Below, in pieces: positions 1 to 9,031 of a stretch of DNA of 64,000 bases. Origin of the DNA: Lachnoclostridium phytofermentans (GTDB lineage Bacteria > Bacillota > Clostridia > Lachnospirales > Lachnospiraceae); contig NZ_JPOF01000001.1 of the NCBI RefSeq assembly GCF_000733755.1, positions 124,001 to 188,000 on the forward strand, written 5' to 3'. A program made the translations under genes and the position numbers. The notes beneath the pieces were generated by a model. It saw only the letters and a list, made by a program, of their open reading frames with translations, did not search any database and was not told the origin of the DNA. Positions within the stretch are counted from its first letter, which is position 1, and each line of letters begins with the position of its first letter.

Positions 1-806
1 ACTTATTAACTTGTTTAAATAAGGGTAAGAGTGCTATCTTTTTTTCTGCAACGTTATTACCAATTACGTACTATAAGGAACAGCTTGGCGGTACCGAAGA
101 AGATTACGCTATCTATGCACCTTCCCCATTTGAAGTTTCCAAAAGATTGTTAATGATTGCAAAGGACGTTAGTACGAAGTATACAAGACGTGGTCAAGAA
201 GAATATGAGAAGATTGTTTCCTACATCGAAGGCTTTGTAAATGCAAAGGTTGGAAATTACTTTGTATTCTTTCCGTCCTATCAGATGTTACAGCAAATTG
301 CTGAGTTAAGTGAGGGCAGAATTCCTAATTTGCTATTACAAAAGACTAGTATGGGAGAACTTGAGAAGGAAGAGTTTTTGGCATCCTTTGAGGAAAGTCC
401 AACGCACACTAAGGTTGGTTACTGTGTTATGGGAGGAATTTTTTCTGAGGGAATCGACTTAAAAAAAGACCGTTTGATTGGCGCGGTAATTGTTGGAACG
501 GGATTACCGCAGGTCGGTAATGAGCGAGAATTATTCCGTGGGTATTATGATGATCGAAATGGAACAGGTTTTGACCATGCTTACCTTTATCCAGGAATTA
601 ATAAAGTACTTCAGTCCGCCGGTAGAGTGATTCGTACTGTTGAGGATAAAGGTGCAATCTTATTACTGGATGAACGTTTTTTAAATTCTCAATACAAAAA
701 TTTATTTCCAAGAGAATGGGAACAATACGATGTTGTAAATCAAGGGAGAATGCTAGAACTATTGGAGGAGTTTTGGAGCAGGAACGAAGTGGGCAGGGTA
801 GAGTGA
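1..806 (+). CDS. Rad3/DinG-type ATP-dependent DNA helicase, C-terminal part (5' truncated by window)
   Basis: The reading frame is open from base 3, so the protein enters from outside the window; the first Met inside (base 147) is internal. The visible ~267 residues form the second helicase lobe of an XPD/Rad3/DinG-type superfamily 2 helicase. They include the SATLLP stretch near the window edge, a motif V region (SEGIDLKKDRL), and a motif VI region (QSAGRVIRT) with its conserved Gln and Arg residues. Family members unwind DNA with ATP and often carry an N-terminal Fe-S cluster domain, which would lie outside the window. The C-terminal end is complete. No partner gene can be inferred. The family is clear; the exact subfamily is not. 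Confidence 0.85.
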   Translation, partial: LLTCLNKGKSAIFFSATLLPITYYKEQLGGTEEDYAIYAPSPFEVSKRLLMIAKDVSTKYTRRGQEEYEKIVSYIEGFVNAKVGNYFVFFPSYQMLQQIAELSEGRIPNLLLQKTSMGELEKEEFLASFEESPTHTKVGYCVMGGIFSEGIDLKKDRLIGAVIVGTGLPQVGNERELFRGYYDDRNGTGFDHAYLYPGINKVLQSAGRVIRTVEDKGAILLLDERFLNSQYKNLFPREWEQYDVVNQGRMLELLEEFWSRNEVGRVE

Positions 807-907
807 GAGTGAAAGAACAAAAAGAGAAAGAGATAAAAAGTAAAGAGATAAGTAAAGTTAAATAAGTTAGTTTTTCTTAATAGTATTCGTTTCTTTCATA
901 TTCATGG

Positions 908-940
908 CAAGGAAAAGTACGCGAAGCGCGCTTTTCCTTG
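908..940. repeat. Dispersed palindrome family, copy A
   Basis: Perfect 10-bp arms (CAAGGAAAAG and CTTTTCCTTG) enclose a GCGAAGCG-type centre. The upstream flank TTCATGGCAAGG matches the other copies at 4221, 23862, 40403, 44751 (inverted) and 46821. It lies between the convergent helicase and lipid kinase genes. Unlike the others, it has no obvious terminator hairpin immediately before it. Confidence 0.8.
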
Positions 941-1075
941 TTGTAGATTATTAGAAAATAACCTAACGGACTAAAATAAATCCTTATAAAGCTGTATTCA
1001 AATACAGTGTAACATTGTTTGTGGCATTATCAATAAAGCTCTTAAAAATAGGCTATTTCATAGGTAACTATTTTC

Positions 1076-1993
1076 CTATGTTATTATGCTAACTTGCTCC
1101 TTCGTACAGCTAAGTGTAATGTCTGTATGATATCCATGAACTTCGCCATCTGTATGAACAAATAACGGAGAGTTTGTATGAATGGATACAGAATCACAAG
1201 TAAGCATCTGAACACCTCTGATCTTTGTATGCTTACCAAAAATGATTGTTGGCATAAGAAACAACATTTTTATTTTCGATAAATTAGATACCATACAAAT
1301 AGAAAGTTTTCGATCATCATCACTGGCATCAGGAGCCATCAAAAGACCGCCACCTTCACACTTATGTATCAGGGATGCCAAAAATATTAAGTTTTTTATT
1401 GAATAAGTGATACCATCTGCGATTACGGTAGCATCGGTTGGTTTAGTTGCAAAGATTTCTTTGATTGCAATTATGGTGTATGTTAATTTGCCAAGACCAA
1501 ATTTATTCAAAACATTTTTAATTTTTGAGGTTAATGCAATATGACAAACGGAAGCATCGTAACCAATTCCTGAGCTTACAGAAAATCTTCTAGAGAACCC
1601 ATCCTCAAATGTTACTTGTCCGTGGTCCACGACACGTATCTTCTTTGGGTTTAGTACCCTATCTAGTGCATTTTTTGGTTTTTTTGGTAATAATAATCCA
1701 CGAGCAAGGTCGTTGCTGGAGCCCATTGGTACGTATCCAAGTAGAACATCCTCGTAATTGTCAATACCATTAATAACTTCATTAGCGGTTCCATCTCCAC
1801 CAACAATTACGATTGTTTTTCTTTCGTTATCTCTTGCACAGATTTCTTTTGTGATCTGTGTTGCATGACCACGTCCGGTGGTAAAGTATTCTTGGTAATC
1901 TATCTGTTCGTTCTCTAAACGTTGTCTTAACCCAAGCCATAATTCTTTGGCTTTTCCAGTTTTGGAATGTGGGTTTATAATAAAGTGATACAT
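1076..1993 (-). CDS. YegS/BmrU-family lipid kinase (diacylglycerol kinase catalytic domain)
   Basis: The 305-residue protein begins with the NPHSKTGKA phosphate-binding segment and carries the hallmark GGDGTANEVINGI loop and the GSSNDLARGL motif of the DAGK catalytic domain. The C-terminal half is the beta-sandwich domain of this family. Members phosphorylate diacylglycerol or related lipids with ATP on the inner membrane face and help recycle lipids. Start: ATG at 1993 has AAAGGAG seven bases upstream. It is monocistronic and convergent with the helicase gene, with its own promoter at 2058-2086. The substrate (diacylglycerol, undecaprenol or another lipid) cannot be read from sequence. Confidence 0.88.
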   Translation of the reverse strand: MYHFIINPHSKTGKAKELWLGLRQRLENEQIDYQEYFTTGRGHATQITKEICARDNERKTIVIVGGDGTANEVINGIDNYEDVLLGYVPMGSSNDLARGLLLPKKPKNALDRVLNPKKIRVVDHGQVTFEDGFSRRFSVSSGIGYDASVCHIALTSKIKNVLNKFGLGKLTYTIIAIKEIFATKPTDATVIADGITYSIKNLIFLASLIHKCEGGGLLMAPDASDDDRKLSICMVSNLSKIKMLFLMPTIIFGKHTKIRGVQMLTCDSVSIHTNSPLFVHTDGEVHGYHTDITLSCTKEQVSIIT

Positions 1994-2368
1994 TCGCGCT
2001 CCTTTTCATGCTAAGTTTCATTATAAAACTACAGCAAATTGGAAGATATATATGCTTATCTTATCTAATTTAATTCGGGATGTCAACAGAACTTTCCGCC
2101 AGTAATGGTAGAAACATGTTATAACAAAAACCAATGATATTTCGTTACTTTTATTAAAAAGAGGTGGAAGACATTGTAATTTTTAAAGATTACGGTATAA
2201 TTATTAAAAACAAAACTTATAGTAATCTTATGAAGTAATACTGATTCGTAAAACAGCTAATTGTATATAGAAATGAATAAATTTTTAACCTAGTTTTATT
2301 TTTTTGATTATGCAAGTTCATATAAATTACTATTATTAAAATTTAAGAAAATTATGTAGGAGGAGTAT
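1994..2368. other. Intergenic region with divergent promoters
   Basis: AT-rich spacer between the lipid kinase and the DUF885 lipoprotein. Besides the minus-strand promoter, the plus strand holds TTGTAA (2174-2179) and TATAAT (2196-2201) with a 16-bp spacer, which would give a ~160-nt leader for the lipoprotein. I see no gene, repeat or convincing RNA fold. Confidence 0.5.
2058..2086 (-). promoter_or_regulatory. Candidate sigma-A promoter of the lipid kinase gene
   Basis: On the minus strand a perfect -35 TTGACA (2081-2086) is followed, 17 bp on, by -10 TAAGAT (2058-2063). This is 65 bp upstream of the start codon. Confidence 0.6.
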
Positions 2369-4150
2369 ATGAAAGAACTGCAAAAAAGAGGGAAGCGAAG
2401 TATCATTGCCATAGTGTTAAGCTTAACAATTTTTGTAACAGGCTGTGCAAATAAAGTGGAGCCAAAAGAATTGACGTTTGCCGAGTTTAGTGACAAGATG
2501 TTTCGAGAGATCGTTACATCAAGTGCACTAACCTATTCTCAATTTATAGAAAATCCCGAGAATTACGGTATTACAGAATATGAACATATTCTGGCCTCAT
2601 TAAGTAAGGAAGAGTTTGATAAATCGACCAAACAAAGTGAAGAAGAATTAGCACAGCTTCTTAACTATGATTATAAAAGCTTAACATCAGCGCAAAAGAT
2701 AGATTATGATATTACGAAAGCTATGTTGGAGCAAAGTATTGCTATCAAAGATGCATACTATTATCAGGAACCGCTTTCTACGATGGATGGAGATCATATC
2801 ACACTTTCAGGGATTGTTAGTTTGTACGGGAATCGTTACTTCCAAACCTTAGTTGAAAAAGGTAAGGAAAGCAAAAAGGATGTAGAAGAATTTTTTGAAA
2901 TTTATGAGATGGTTGAAAAGTACTTTAATGATGTAGCTCAGTTTGAACGTGAGAAGGCTAAAGAAGGGCTATTTATGACTTCTACACGAGCGGAAGCAGT
3001 TCGTAAATCTTGTCTTAGTGTTGTGAATAATAATGCGTTGGATTACAAAAAAACATTTCAAGAAGAGGTAGCGAAGTTAAGCTTTTTAAGTGATAGTGAG
3101 AAGAAAGCGCTGATAGAAAAAAGTGATTCTTTAGTTGAAAAACATATCGTTCCTGCTTATCAGAAGTTAGTGGATACCATGGAGGAATTAAAAGAGCAGG
3201 GTGGTAAATCAAAAGGATTCTACGAAACAGAAACTGGTAAAATTTATTATGAGAATCTATTGAAGTCTTCTTGTAGTGTGAATGCAACTCCGGAAGAATT
3301 AATGAAGTTGCTGGAGGAAAATCTAGCGGTATATGTAAAAGAAAAAGAAGAGATATTAGCGAAGCATCCCAACATTGAGAATGAAATTGTCATCACTGCA
3401 AGACAATGGGGTGATGCAGATGATATAACAAAGATGTTATCTGAGAAAGCAAAAGTTGATTTCCCTGATGCAGGTTTAACATGGGGAGTCAAAGATATGC
3501 CTACCTGTATGAATAGCTTTGCAGGAGGATTATTTTATCCATTTGCAATTGATTCAACGTTAAAGGAAGAGTATATCTATCTTGGAACCTTGAATGCTCC
3601 TGGGACTCAGCCATATCTACAGGTGTTGGCACATGAGGGAGTGCCAGGACATCTTTATCATTACAATTATTTAAATGATATTGGAACGACAGACTATCGT
3701 AAGATTTTAGCTTGGGCAGGTACAGGATTGGTTGGATATCTTGAAGGCTGGACGACTTACGTTGAAGAGATAGGATATTCCTATGGCGGTTTGTCTGATA
3801 TTCAAGCAAGAGAAACTCAGCTTAATCGTTTGATCGAAATTACATTAGTTACGATAATAGATATCGGTGTGAACTATTATGGTTGGGAAAACAATAAAAT
3901 ATCGGAAGTAATCAGCCAATATTCACCAGGGTATCTGATTATGGGGACGTACCTCAAGAGTATCGTCGAAGAATCACCAGGGTTATATAGTTCCTATGCA
4001 GTAGGCTATATTTATACAAAGCAGATTATAGATGCAATCAATGAGCAGTCAGGTGGCACCATGAGTAAAAAAGAAGTTCACGAAAAATACTTATCCGTTG
4101 GTCCGGCGACTTATGATATTTTAATGAGAGAGTTAGGGGTTGCACAGTAA
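2369..4150 (+). CDS. DUF885-family lipoprotein, putative zinc metallopeptidase
   Basis: 593 residues. The N-terminus is a lipoprotein signal with a basic start, hydrophobic stretch and lipobox ending FVTGC (Cys near residue 26), so the protein should be anchored outside the membrane. The DUF885 signature is HEGVPGH at about residues 422-428, a His-Glu...His zinc-site pattern, followed by tyrosine-rich and ARETQLNR segments typical of the family's C-terminal half. Members are predicted metal-dependent peptidases, mostly without known substrates. ATG at 2369 has GGAGGAG seven bases upstream. It is a single gene with a hairpin 3' of its stop. Peptidase activity is inferred from the motif only. 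Confidence 0.85.
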   Translation: MKELQKRGKRSIIAIVLSLTIFVTGCANKVEPKELTFAEFSDKMFREIVTSSALTYSQFIENPENYGITEYEHILASLSKEEFDKSTKQSEEELAQLLNYDYKSLTSAQKIDYDITKAMLEQSIAIKDAYYYQEPLSTMDGDHITLSGIVSLYGNRYFQTLVEKGKESKKDVEEFFEIYEMVEKYFNDVAQFEREKAKEGLFMTSTRAEAVRKSCLSVVNNNALDYKKTFQEEVAKLSFLSDSEKKALIEKSDSLVEKHIVPAYQKLVDTMEELKEQGGKSKGFYETETGKIYYENLLKSSCSVNATPEELMKLLEENLAVYVKEKEEILAKHPNIENEIVITARQWGDADDITKMLSEKAKVDFPDAGLTWGVKDMPTCMNSFAGGLFYPFAIDSTLKEEYIYLGTLNAPGTQPYLQVLAHEGVPGHLYHYNYLNDIGTTDYRKILAWAGTGLVGYLEGWTTYVEEIGYSYGGLSDIQARETQLNRLIEITLVTIIDIGVNYYGWENNKISEVISQYSPGYLIMGTYLKSIVEESPGLYSSYAVGYIYTKQIIDAINEQSGGTMSKKEVHEKYLSVGPATYDILMRELGVAQ

Positions 4151-4170
4151 ACTTATCGTGTTAGTATAAT

Positions 4171-4210
4171 AAAAAAGTGGGAACTAATGAAATCATTCGT
4201 TAGTTCCCAC
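4171..4210. terminator. Hairpin terminator between convergent genes
   Basis: An 11-bp stem GTGGGAACTAA/TTAGTTCCCAC plus an inner AATGA/TCATT stem. The A-run at 4171-4176 makes it a good intrinsic terminator for minus-strand transcripts from the GH127 gene. In the plus direction it has no U-run, but the dispersed palindrome follows directly. Confidence 0.65.
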
Positions 4211-4212
4211 TT

Positions 4213-4256
4213 GATTCATGAGAAGGATAAGCTCGAAAAGTGCGCTTTTCCTTCTT
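4213..4256 (+). repeat. Dispersed palindrome family, copy B (degenerate)
   Basis: The TTCATGAGAAGG flank is followed by arms AGAAGGATAAGC and GCTTTTCCTTCT (one mismatch). It starts a few bases after the hairpin at 4177-4210, the same hairpin-then-palindrome arrangement as the copies at 23862, 40403, 46821 and (inverted) 44751. Confidence 0.7.
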
Positions 4257-4335
4257 TTTAAATAGATTTCATTTTGTTTTGGTAATCCTTATCTAGTAGT
4301 ATGATATCCTTTATTCGTTATGGCGAAACGCTATT

Positions 4336-6264
4336 TTAACATTTTTCTGGTAACCAGACACGCATTTGTGATATCCCTCGATTGCCCCAAGTATAATATG
4401 GAATTGCAGTAATCGTGAAAGGGTGTTCCTTCGGTTTCGTATAAGTATAGAGAGTATTAACTTCTTCTGTTCGTAGGCCTGTAAAAGTTAGAGTGACTGT
4501 ACCACTAAGAACATTTTCCTCATAAGGCTGAACTAAAAATTCAGCATCTTTAGATATACTAAGGGAGAGAATATCATTTTGATTATCAATTCCTTCCACG
4601 CAATATACGAGTGGACCCCGTTGTAAGGCTACCAATCCAGAATTATTAGAGACTTTTGTAGTAGTATAAACTTTATGAACACTCATATCGAGATTTAGTT
4701 CAATCTCATCTCCTTCTTGATAGTCAAATGTTAGGTATGCATAACCATCTTTGATGATTTCTGTTAAAGAAACGCTCTTGTGGTTGTAAGTAATAGTTGT
4801 ATGGTTACTCCAATCTGGAATACGAATCGCTAACGTATAAGTGCCTCTTGATTTTATTTGGTAGGTAATGCTTCCATCGTAAGGATAATTTCCGATGCAT
4901 TCTATCACTTTCCCAAAGTTCGTTTTTATTTCCCCAGCAACGTATAAATGACAGTATAGAGTAGTTCCTTCTTCCGCATAGGCATAACTTCCGATGGAGG
5001 TTAGGAGTCTTGCTACATTAGGAGGACAACAAGCACAGGCATACCATTCTGGACGTTTGGGTAAAACATGGCGATGAGTGTTTACTTCACCTGAAATACC
5101 AGGAATAACTTCGAGAGGATTAACATAAAAAAACTTTTTACCATCTAATTGCATACCTGCTAGTACCGTATTATATAGAGCACGTTCTAAAACATCTGTA
5201 TACCTGCTATGTTTATGGAGTTTTAACATCTTTTGTGCAAAGAAAATTAGCCCAATGGAGGCACAGGTTTCTCCGTATACAGTGTCATTAGGAAGATGAT
5301 AATCTTTGGTAAATGCCTCACCTAACACAGTAGAGCCAATCGCCCCTGTGATATACATCTGGCGTTTTGTGATATTATTCCAAAGTGTATCACAAGCGGA
5401 ACGAAGGTCATCATCGTTTACATAGAAGGAGAGGTCTGCCATGGCAGTATAAAGATACACGGCGCGAACCGAATGGCCAGTAGCAACGGTTTGCTCTCGA
5501 ACAGGTTTTGTGCATAGCATATAGTCGGTATCCTCTGCATTCATTCCCCATACCTGCCAAGTCCGTTTTTTCACTTCTTCTTTAAAATAATTAGGCTCTT
5601 CACCACGGATATCAATAAAATGTTTACATAGCGTAAGATAACGTTCTTCTTTGGTTACTTCATACAAACGAAGTAACGCAAGCTCGATTTCTGGATGTCC
5701 TGAATATCCATGAGGATTTTTTATCATAAAATGTTCATATAAGTGGTCCGCATTCCGTTTCATTACCTGTAATAATTTATCTTTACCAGTAGCCTCATAA
5801 TATGCGACTGCTGCTTCCATCATATGTCCTGAACAATATAACTCATGTGCCTCTTGAAGGTTTGTAAACCTCTTATCCTTGTCTTTGATCGTAAAATATG
5901 TATTTAAATAGCCGTCTTTTTCCTGTGCCTGTTCAATCAAATCAATCACAGAATCTGCAAGTTGTTCTAAGGAAGAATCAGGGAATACAACGAGGGAATA
6001 AGCTACCGCTTCTAACCACTTAGCGACATCACTATCTTGAAACACCATTCCATAAAATCCATCAAAGATGGGTTCTCCCCTTAATACTTTTCCCGCAAGG
6101 CGGAAATTCTCTATCGCATGGCTTTTTGCTACTCCTTCTATTTCATCGTTTAGTATCTTGTATTGATAAGGTAGTACCGTATGAGTAATCAATTCTTGAT
6201 AATGGTGAAAAAATCCCTGATTAGAACGAAAGTTTGAAAGTTTTAATGGTTGATAGGTACTCAT
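4336..6264 (-). CDS. GH127 (DUF1680) glycoside hydrolase, probable beta-L-arabinofuranosidase
   Basis: 642 residues from the ATG at 6264, chosen because GAAAGGAG lies seven bases upstream; an upstream in-frame ATG at 6294 lacks a comparable site. The protein is all (alpha/alpha)6-barrel style and holds the GH127 signature near CACCPPNVARLL. In characterised members, cysteines of this Cys-Cys segment and an upstream Cys/Glu hold zinc at the active site, with one cysteine as nucleophile. Family members release beta-L-arabinofuranose from plant glycoproteins and arabinans. It has no signal peptide, so it should act in the cytoplasm on imported oligosaccharides. A divergent AraC regulator next door probably controls it. 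The substrate is inferred from the family. Confidence 0.87.
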   Translation of the reverse strand: MSTYQPLKLSNFRSNQGFFHHYQELITHTVLPYQYKILNDEIEGVAKSHAIENFRLAGKVLRGEPIFDGFYGMVFQDSDVAKWLEAVAYSLVVFPDSSLEQLADSVIDLIEQAQEKDGYLNTYFTIKDKDKRFTNLQEAHELYCSGHMMEAAVAYYEATGKDKLLQVMKRNADHLYEHFMIKNPHGYSGHPEIELALLRLYEVTKEERYLTLCKHFIDIRGEEPNYFKEEVKKRTWQVWGMNAEDTDYMLCTKPVREQTVATGHSVRAVYLYTAMADLSFYVNDDDLRSACDTLWNNITKRQMYITGAIGSTVLGEAFTKDYHLPNDTVYGETCASIGLIFFAQKMLKLHKHSRYTDVLERALYNTVLAGMQLDGKKFFYVNPLEVIPGISGEVNTHRHVLPKRPEWYACACCPPNVARLLTSIGSYAYAEEGTTLYCHLYVAGEIKTNFGKVIECIGNYPYDGSITYQIKSRGTYTLAIRIPDWSNHTTITYNHKSVSLTEIIKDGYAYLTFDYQEGDEIELNLDMSVHKVYTTTKVSNNSGLVALQRGPLVYCVEGIDNQNDILSLSISKDAEFLVQPYEENVLSGTVTLTFTGLRTEEVNTLYTYTKPKEHPFTITAIPYYTWGNRGISQMRVWLPEKC

Positions 6265-6581
6265 GAATAAACTCCTTTCTTTTTTTAACCTCATCAGGGA
6301 AGTCGGACTTGCCTGTTTTAAATGCCATATAGTGACAATGAGGTAGAGCTGGTAGCGTAAGCGAATTGCGAATATCAGTTTTGATTCTATGGTGATAAAA
6401 AATCGTTATAGAAGGAATGAAATCTGTGTTATACTTTATATAGAAGAATTGTAGGAAGCTAATCTAATAAAGCAACGTATCCTGCTAAACGAAATTATTA
6501 GGATGGTACTATCCTAATTATAAGCATCGGGAAATGAAAAAACAATGGAATGAAACTACGAAAAAGGTGAGAAAATCCGAT
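6265..6581. other. Divergent control region, GH127 gene / AraC regulator
   Basis: The spacer between the divergent genes should hold both promoters and the regulator's binding site. A weak plus-strand candidate is TTATAG and TATACT around 6404-6434, spacer 18 bp. I find no CcpA-like site and no convincing operator repeat. Confidence 0.4.
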
Positions 6582-7379
6582 ATGATAACGTTAGATGACA
6601 GCAAATCAAGAATAACACTACAGTCAGTAGGGAAATTTGTTCAGTCAAAGAACTGGATTCATCCAGCGAGGATACTGGATAGTTATGAATTTATATTAGT
6701 TGAGGAAGGAACTTTATGGATTGCGCAAGAAGAGCAAAAGTATTCCATAATAGCAAATCAGTACCTATTGTTACAACCCGGAAGGAATCATTACGGAACC
6801 AAAGAATTAGAGGGAAAACTAAGCTTTTATTGGGTGCATTTTACAATAGAAAATGAGGGAATACTTCTTCCAACTTTTCTGCATGGAACATTGGAAAATC
6901 CATATGTCATAGCAAACTTGCTAAAGCAAATGATGCATAGCTTTTATTCTTTGGACTATCCAGTATGTTACAGTGAACTTTTACTTGGTCAGATGCTTTT
7001 AGAAGTTCATAGGATGCAGGAGAAAGCCTTAAAAAATTATCGCCCAATATTAAAGGAAATAGGAGAATGGATACGAATCCATGCAGAAGAAAGGATTAGT
7101 GTAAAGCTAGTGGCAGATGTTTTCCAATACAACCCTGATTACTTAACAAAAGTGTTTATGGAAACCTTTCAAATCAGTATTAAGGATTACATAATACAAC
7201 AGAAATTAGTTCGAGCGAAATACTACTTACTTCATACCAATTATACAATAAAGCAAATTGCAGCAAACTTACATTTTGATGATAGTAATACATTTTTAAA
7301 ATACTTTAAGTATCATGAAAAGATAACTCCCACCGAATACCGAAATCTATACTTTAATACCCATCTAAATCAGAAATAG
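6582..7379 (+). CDS. AraC-family transcriptional regulator
   Basis: About 265 residues from ATG 6582, which has AAGGTGAG upstream; a start at 6534 would add 16 charged residues but has a poor ribosome site. The N-terminal half is a cupin-type sugar-sensing domain (SYEFILVEEGTLWI, then a QPGRNH strand). The C-terminal ~100 residues hold two helix-turn-helix units: the first is SVKLVADVFQYNPDYLTKVF, the second TIKQIAANLHFDDSNTFLKYF, followed by PTEYRN. AraC proteins of this layout activate sugar-use genes when ligand binds. It is transcribed away from the GH127 gene, its most likely target. The ligand is unknown. Confidence 0.88.
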   Translation: MITLDDSKSRITLQSVGKFVQSKNWIHPARILDSYEFILVEEGTLWIAQEEQKYSIIANQYLLLQPGRNHYGTKELEGKLSFYWVHFTIENEGILLPTFLHGTLENPYVIANLLKQMMHSFYSLDYPVCYSELLLGQMLLEVHRMQEKALKNYRPILKEIGEWIRIHAEERISVKLVADVFQYNPDYLTKVFMETFQISIKDYIIQQKLVRAKYYLLHTNYTIKQIAANLHFDDSNTFLKYFKYHEKITPTEYRNLYFNTHLNQK

Positions 7380-7407
7380 TTCGGTAACAGGAAAATAGAA
7401 ATGAAGA

Positions 7408-7480
7408 GCAGGATACCAATGTATTCTATAAGAATTCAAATATGCGTTCTTATAGAATACGATGGTATCCTGCCTTTTAT
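7408..7480. terminator. Long bidirectional hairpin terminator
   Basis: A 27-bp stem with two mismatches (arms 7408-7434 and 7447-7473) is followed by CTTTTAT. It sits between the convergent AraC regulator and sugar kinase genes and can serve both. Confidence 0.75.
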
Positions 7481-7508
7481 CTGAGGTATTTATTTCATGA
7501 TATTAGTG

Positions 7509-8543
7509 TTAACGATTCATCTCGCTCTGAGGCCCAATATTTTGATGGGAGGCAATAATCTTATGAATTTCCTTTAAATCCGTGGATGGCAAATCTCCAG
7601 GGATAGTATTCTTCACAGCACTTGCGGCATTACCGATTTCAAGAGCTTTCTGACAGTCGTTATAAGCTAATAATCCATAAAGCACACCGGATACATAAGC
7701 ATCACCACTTCCGATGCGGTCGATGACTTCTATATTCTGATATGGTGCTTCTTCGTAGAATTTATCTTCTACAGCATTATATATTGTGGAACCAAACGTA
7801 TGCTTCTTCGGACTAATAACAATACGTTCCGTTGTCGCTACGATTTTTACATCGAAATCTTCTGTATAGGATTTCATGATCTCTTTAATTGTTCCGGTCT
7901 TACCAAATGTTCTGCGGGAAGTTTCCTCGGATACAAATAAAATATCAACATATGGGAGGATACGTTCAATGTATTGCTTTGCGGTAGTCTCATCCCAAAG
8001 GTTAGCGCGGTAATTTACATCAAAGGAAATGAGTGCTCCTTGTTCCTTAAATTTCTTAATGCATTCCTCTGTAACTTTTCTTGTTTGAGGGGATAGAGCT
8101 AAGGTAATTCCGCATGTATGGAATAATTTTGTGGATGAGAAAGTGCTTTCTGGAATTTCCTCCATGGAAATCGTGTTGATAGAGGAGTTTCGTCTGTCAT
8201 ACACTACAGAGGACTTTCTTGGATATGCTCCGTTCTCATAGAAATAGATTCCTAGGCGGGCATCTCTGCTCTCATCAAAGATAAGGCAGTCATCACTTAC
8301 GCCACAGAAACGAAGGTGATTCTTTACATAAGTACCGATGTCATTTTGTGGAACCTTAGAAATAATACCGGTACGAAGTCCCATCATAGAGATACCGGAT
8401 ACAACATTTAATTCTGCGCCACCAGCGCATTTTTCGAATGTATCTCCACGTACAATACGCTCATTGGAAGGAGCAGAAAGTCTTAATAAGATCTCTCCTA
8501 AAGCGAGTGCGTCAAATTCGCGATTTTCATTAACCGTCAGCAT
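7509..8543 (-). CDS. PfkB-family sugar kinase, probable 2-keto-3-deoxygluconate kinase
   Basis: 344 residues from ATG 8543, chosen for the GGAGGT seven bases upstream; the frame extends further but through the operator. The ribokinase/PfkB fold is shown by the N-terminal GGAELNVVSGISMMG substrate region, a central beta sheet, and the C-terminal DRIGSGDAYVSGVLYG motif holding the anion hole and catalytic Asp. The resemblance is closest to KDG kinases, which make KDPG from 2-keto-3-deoxygluconate in pectin/uronate breakdown, but other PfkB sugar kinases cannot be excluded. It is transcribed alone, has no neighbouring aldolase, and is under a promoter with a perfect catabolite-repression operator. 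Confidence 0.78.
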   Translation of the reverse strand: MLTVNENREFDALALGEILLRLSAPSNERIVRGDTFEKCAGGAELNVVSGISMMGLRTGIISKVPQNDIGTYVKNHLRFCGVSDDCLIFDESRDARLGIYFYENGAYPRKSSVVYDRRNSSINTISMEEIPESTFSSTKLFHTCGITLALSPQTRKVTEECIKKFKEQGALISFDVNYRANLWDETTAKQYIERILPYVDILFVSEETSRRTFGKTGTIKEIMKSYTEDFDVKIVATTERIVISPKKHTFGSTIYNAVEDKFYEEAPYQNIEVIDRIGSGDAYVSGVLYGLLAYNDCQKALEIGNAASAVKNTIPGDLPSTDLKEIHKIIASHQNIGPQSEMNR

Positions 8544-8568
8544 ACAAATTACCTCCATTCGTTGAAAA

Positions 8569-8582
8569 TGTAAACGCTTACA
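8569..8582. promoter_or_regulatory. CcpA/LacI-type operator (cre)
   Basis: TGTAAACGCTTACA is a perfect palindrome and fits the cre consensus TGWAANCGNTNWCA at every position. It lies just downstream of the -10 box (8594-8599), at about the transcription start, a typical position for repression. Either CcpA or a local LacI-type regulator could use it. Confidence 0.85.
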
Positions 8583-8593
8583 TTTATACTTCA

Positions 8594-8621
8594 ATTATAC
8601 TTTAATTAAGGAAGATGTCAA
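8594..8621 (-). promoter_or_regulatory. Sigma-A promoter of the PfkB kinase gene
   Basis: Perfect -35 TTGACA (8616-8621) and perfect -10 TATAAT (8594-8599) on the minus strand, spacer 16 bp. The cre palindrome begins 11 bp after the -10. Confidence 0.85.
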
Positions 8622-8746
8622 GGAAATAACGACAGGATTCGAGTTTTGAAAAGTTTTGAAACTTTAATATAATAAAAACAATCTAATTAATGTTAGCTAT
8701 GTACCGCTGATTTTATTATCATTAGTGAGTAATTATGGTGATACAA

Positions 8747-8775
8747 TTGACTTTATCACACTTACTTCTTATATT
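8747..8775 (+). promoter_or_regulatory. Candidate sigma-A promoter of the DUF4358 lipoprotein gene
   Basis: TTGACT (8747-8752), 17-bp spacer, TATATT (8770-8775). It would give a ~250-nt, very A/T-rich leader before the start codon at 9032. I see no known riboswitch fold in that leader. Confidence 0.55.
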
Positions 8776-9031
8776 ATGGTAAAAAACAAGCGTATTACAA
8801 TGTTAAAAAATCCATATAATAATCCTACAAAAAAAATTACAAAAAAAATTTTTAAAACTAGGTGTAACTTTTTTTGTTAACAGCCGAATAATAGATGTCG
8901 ACATGAGGATGAGGTTGTGATATTATCGCAACAAAAATTATGAAAATGGAAGAAAAAGTTGTGATTTACTCACAAGCACAAAAGGAAAAAGAAAAGAAAA
9001 ATTTTAATGGGATTAAAGGAGAGAGAAAACA

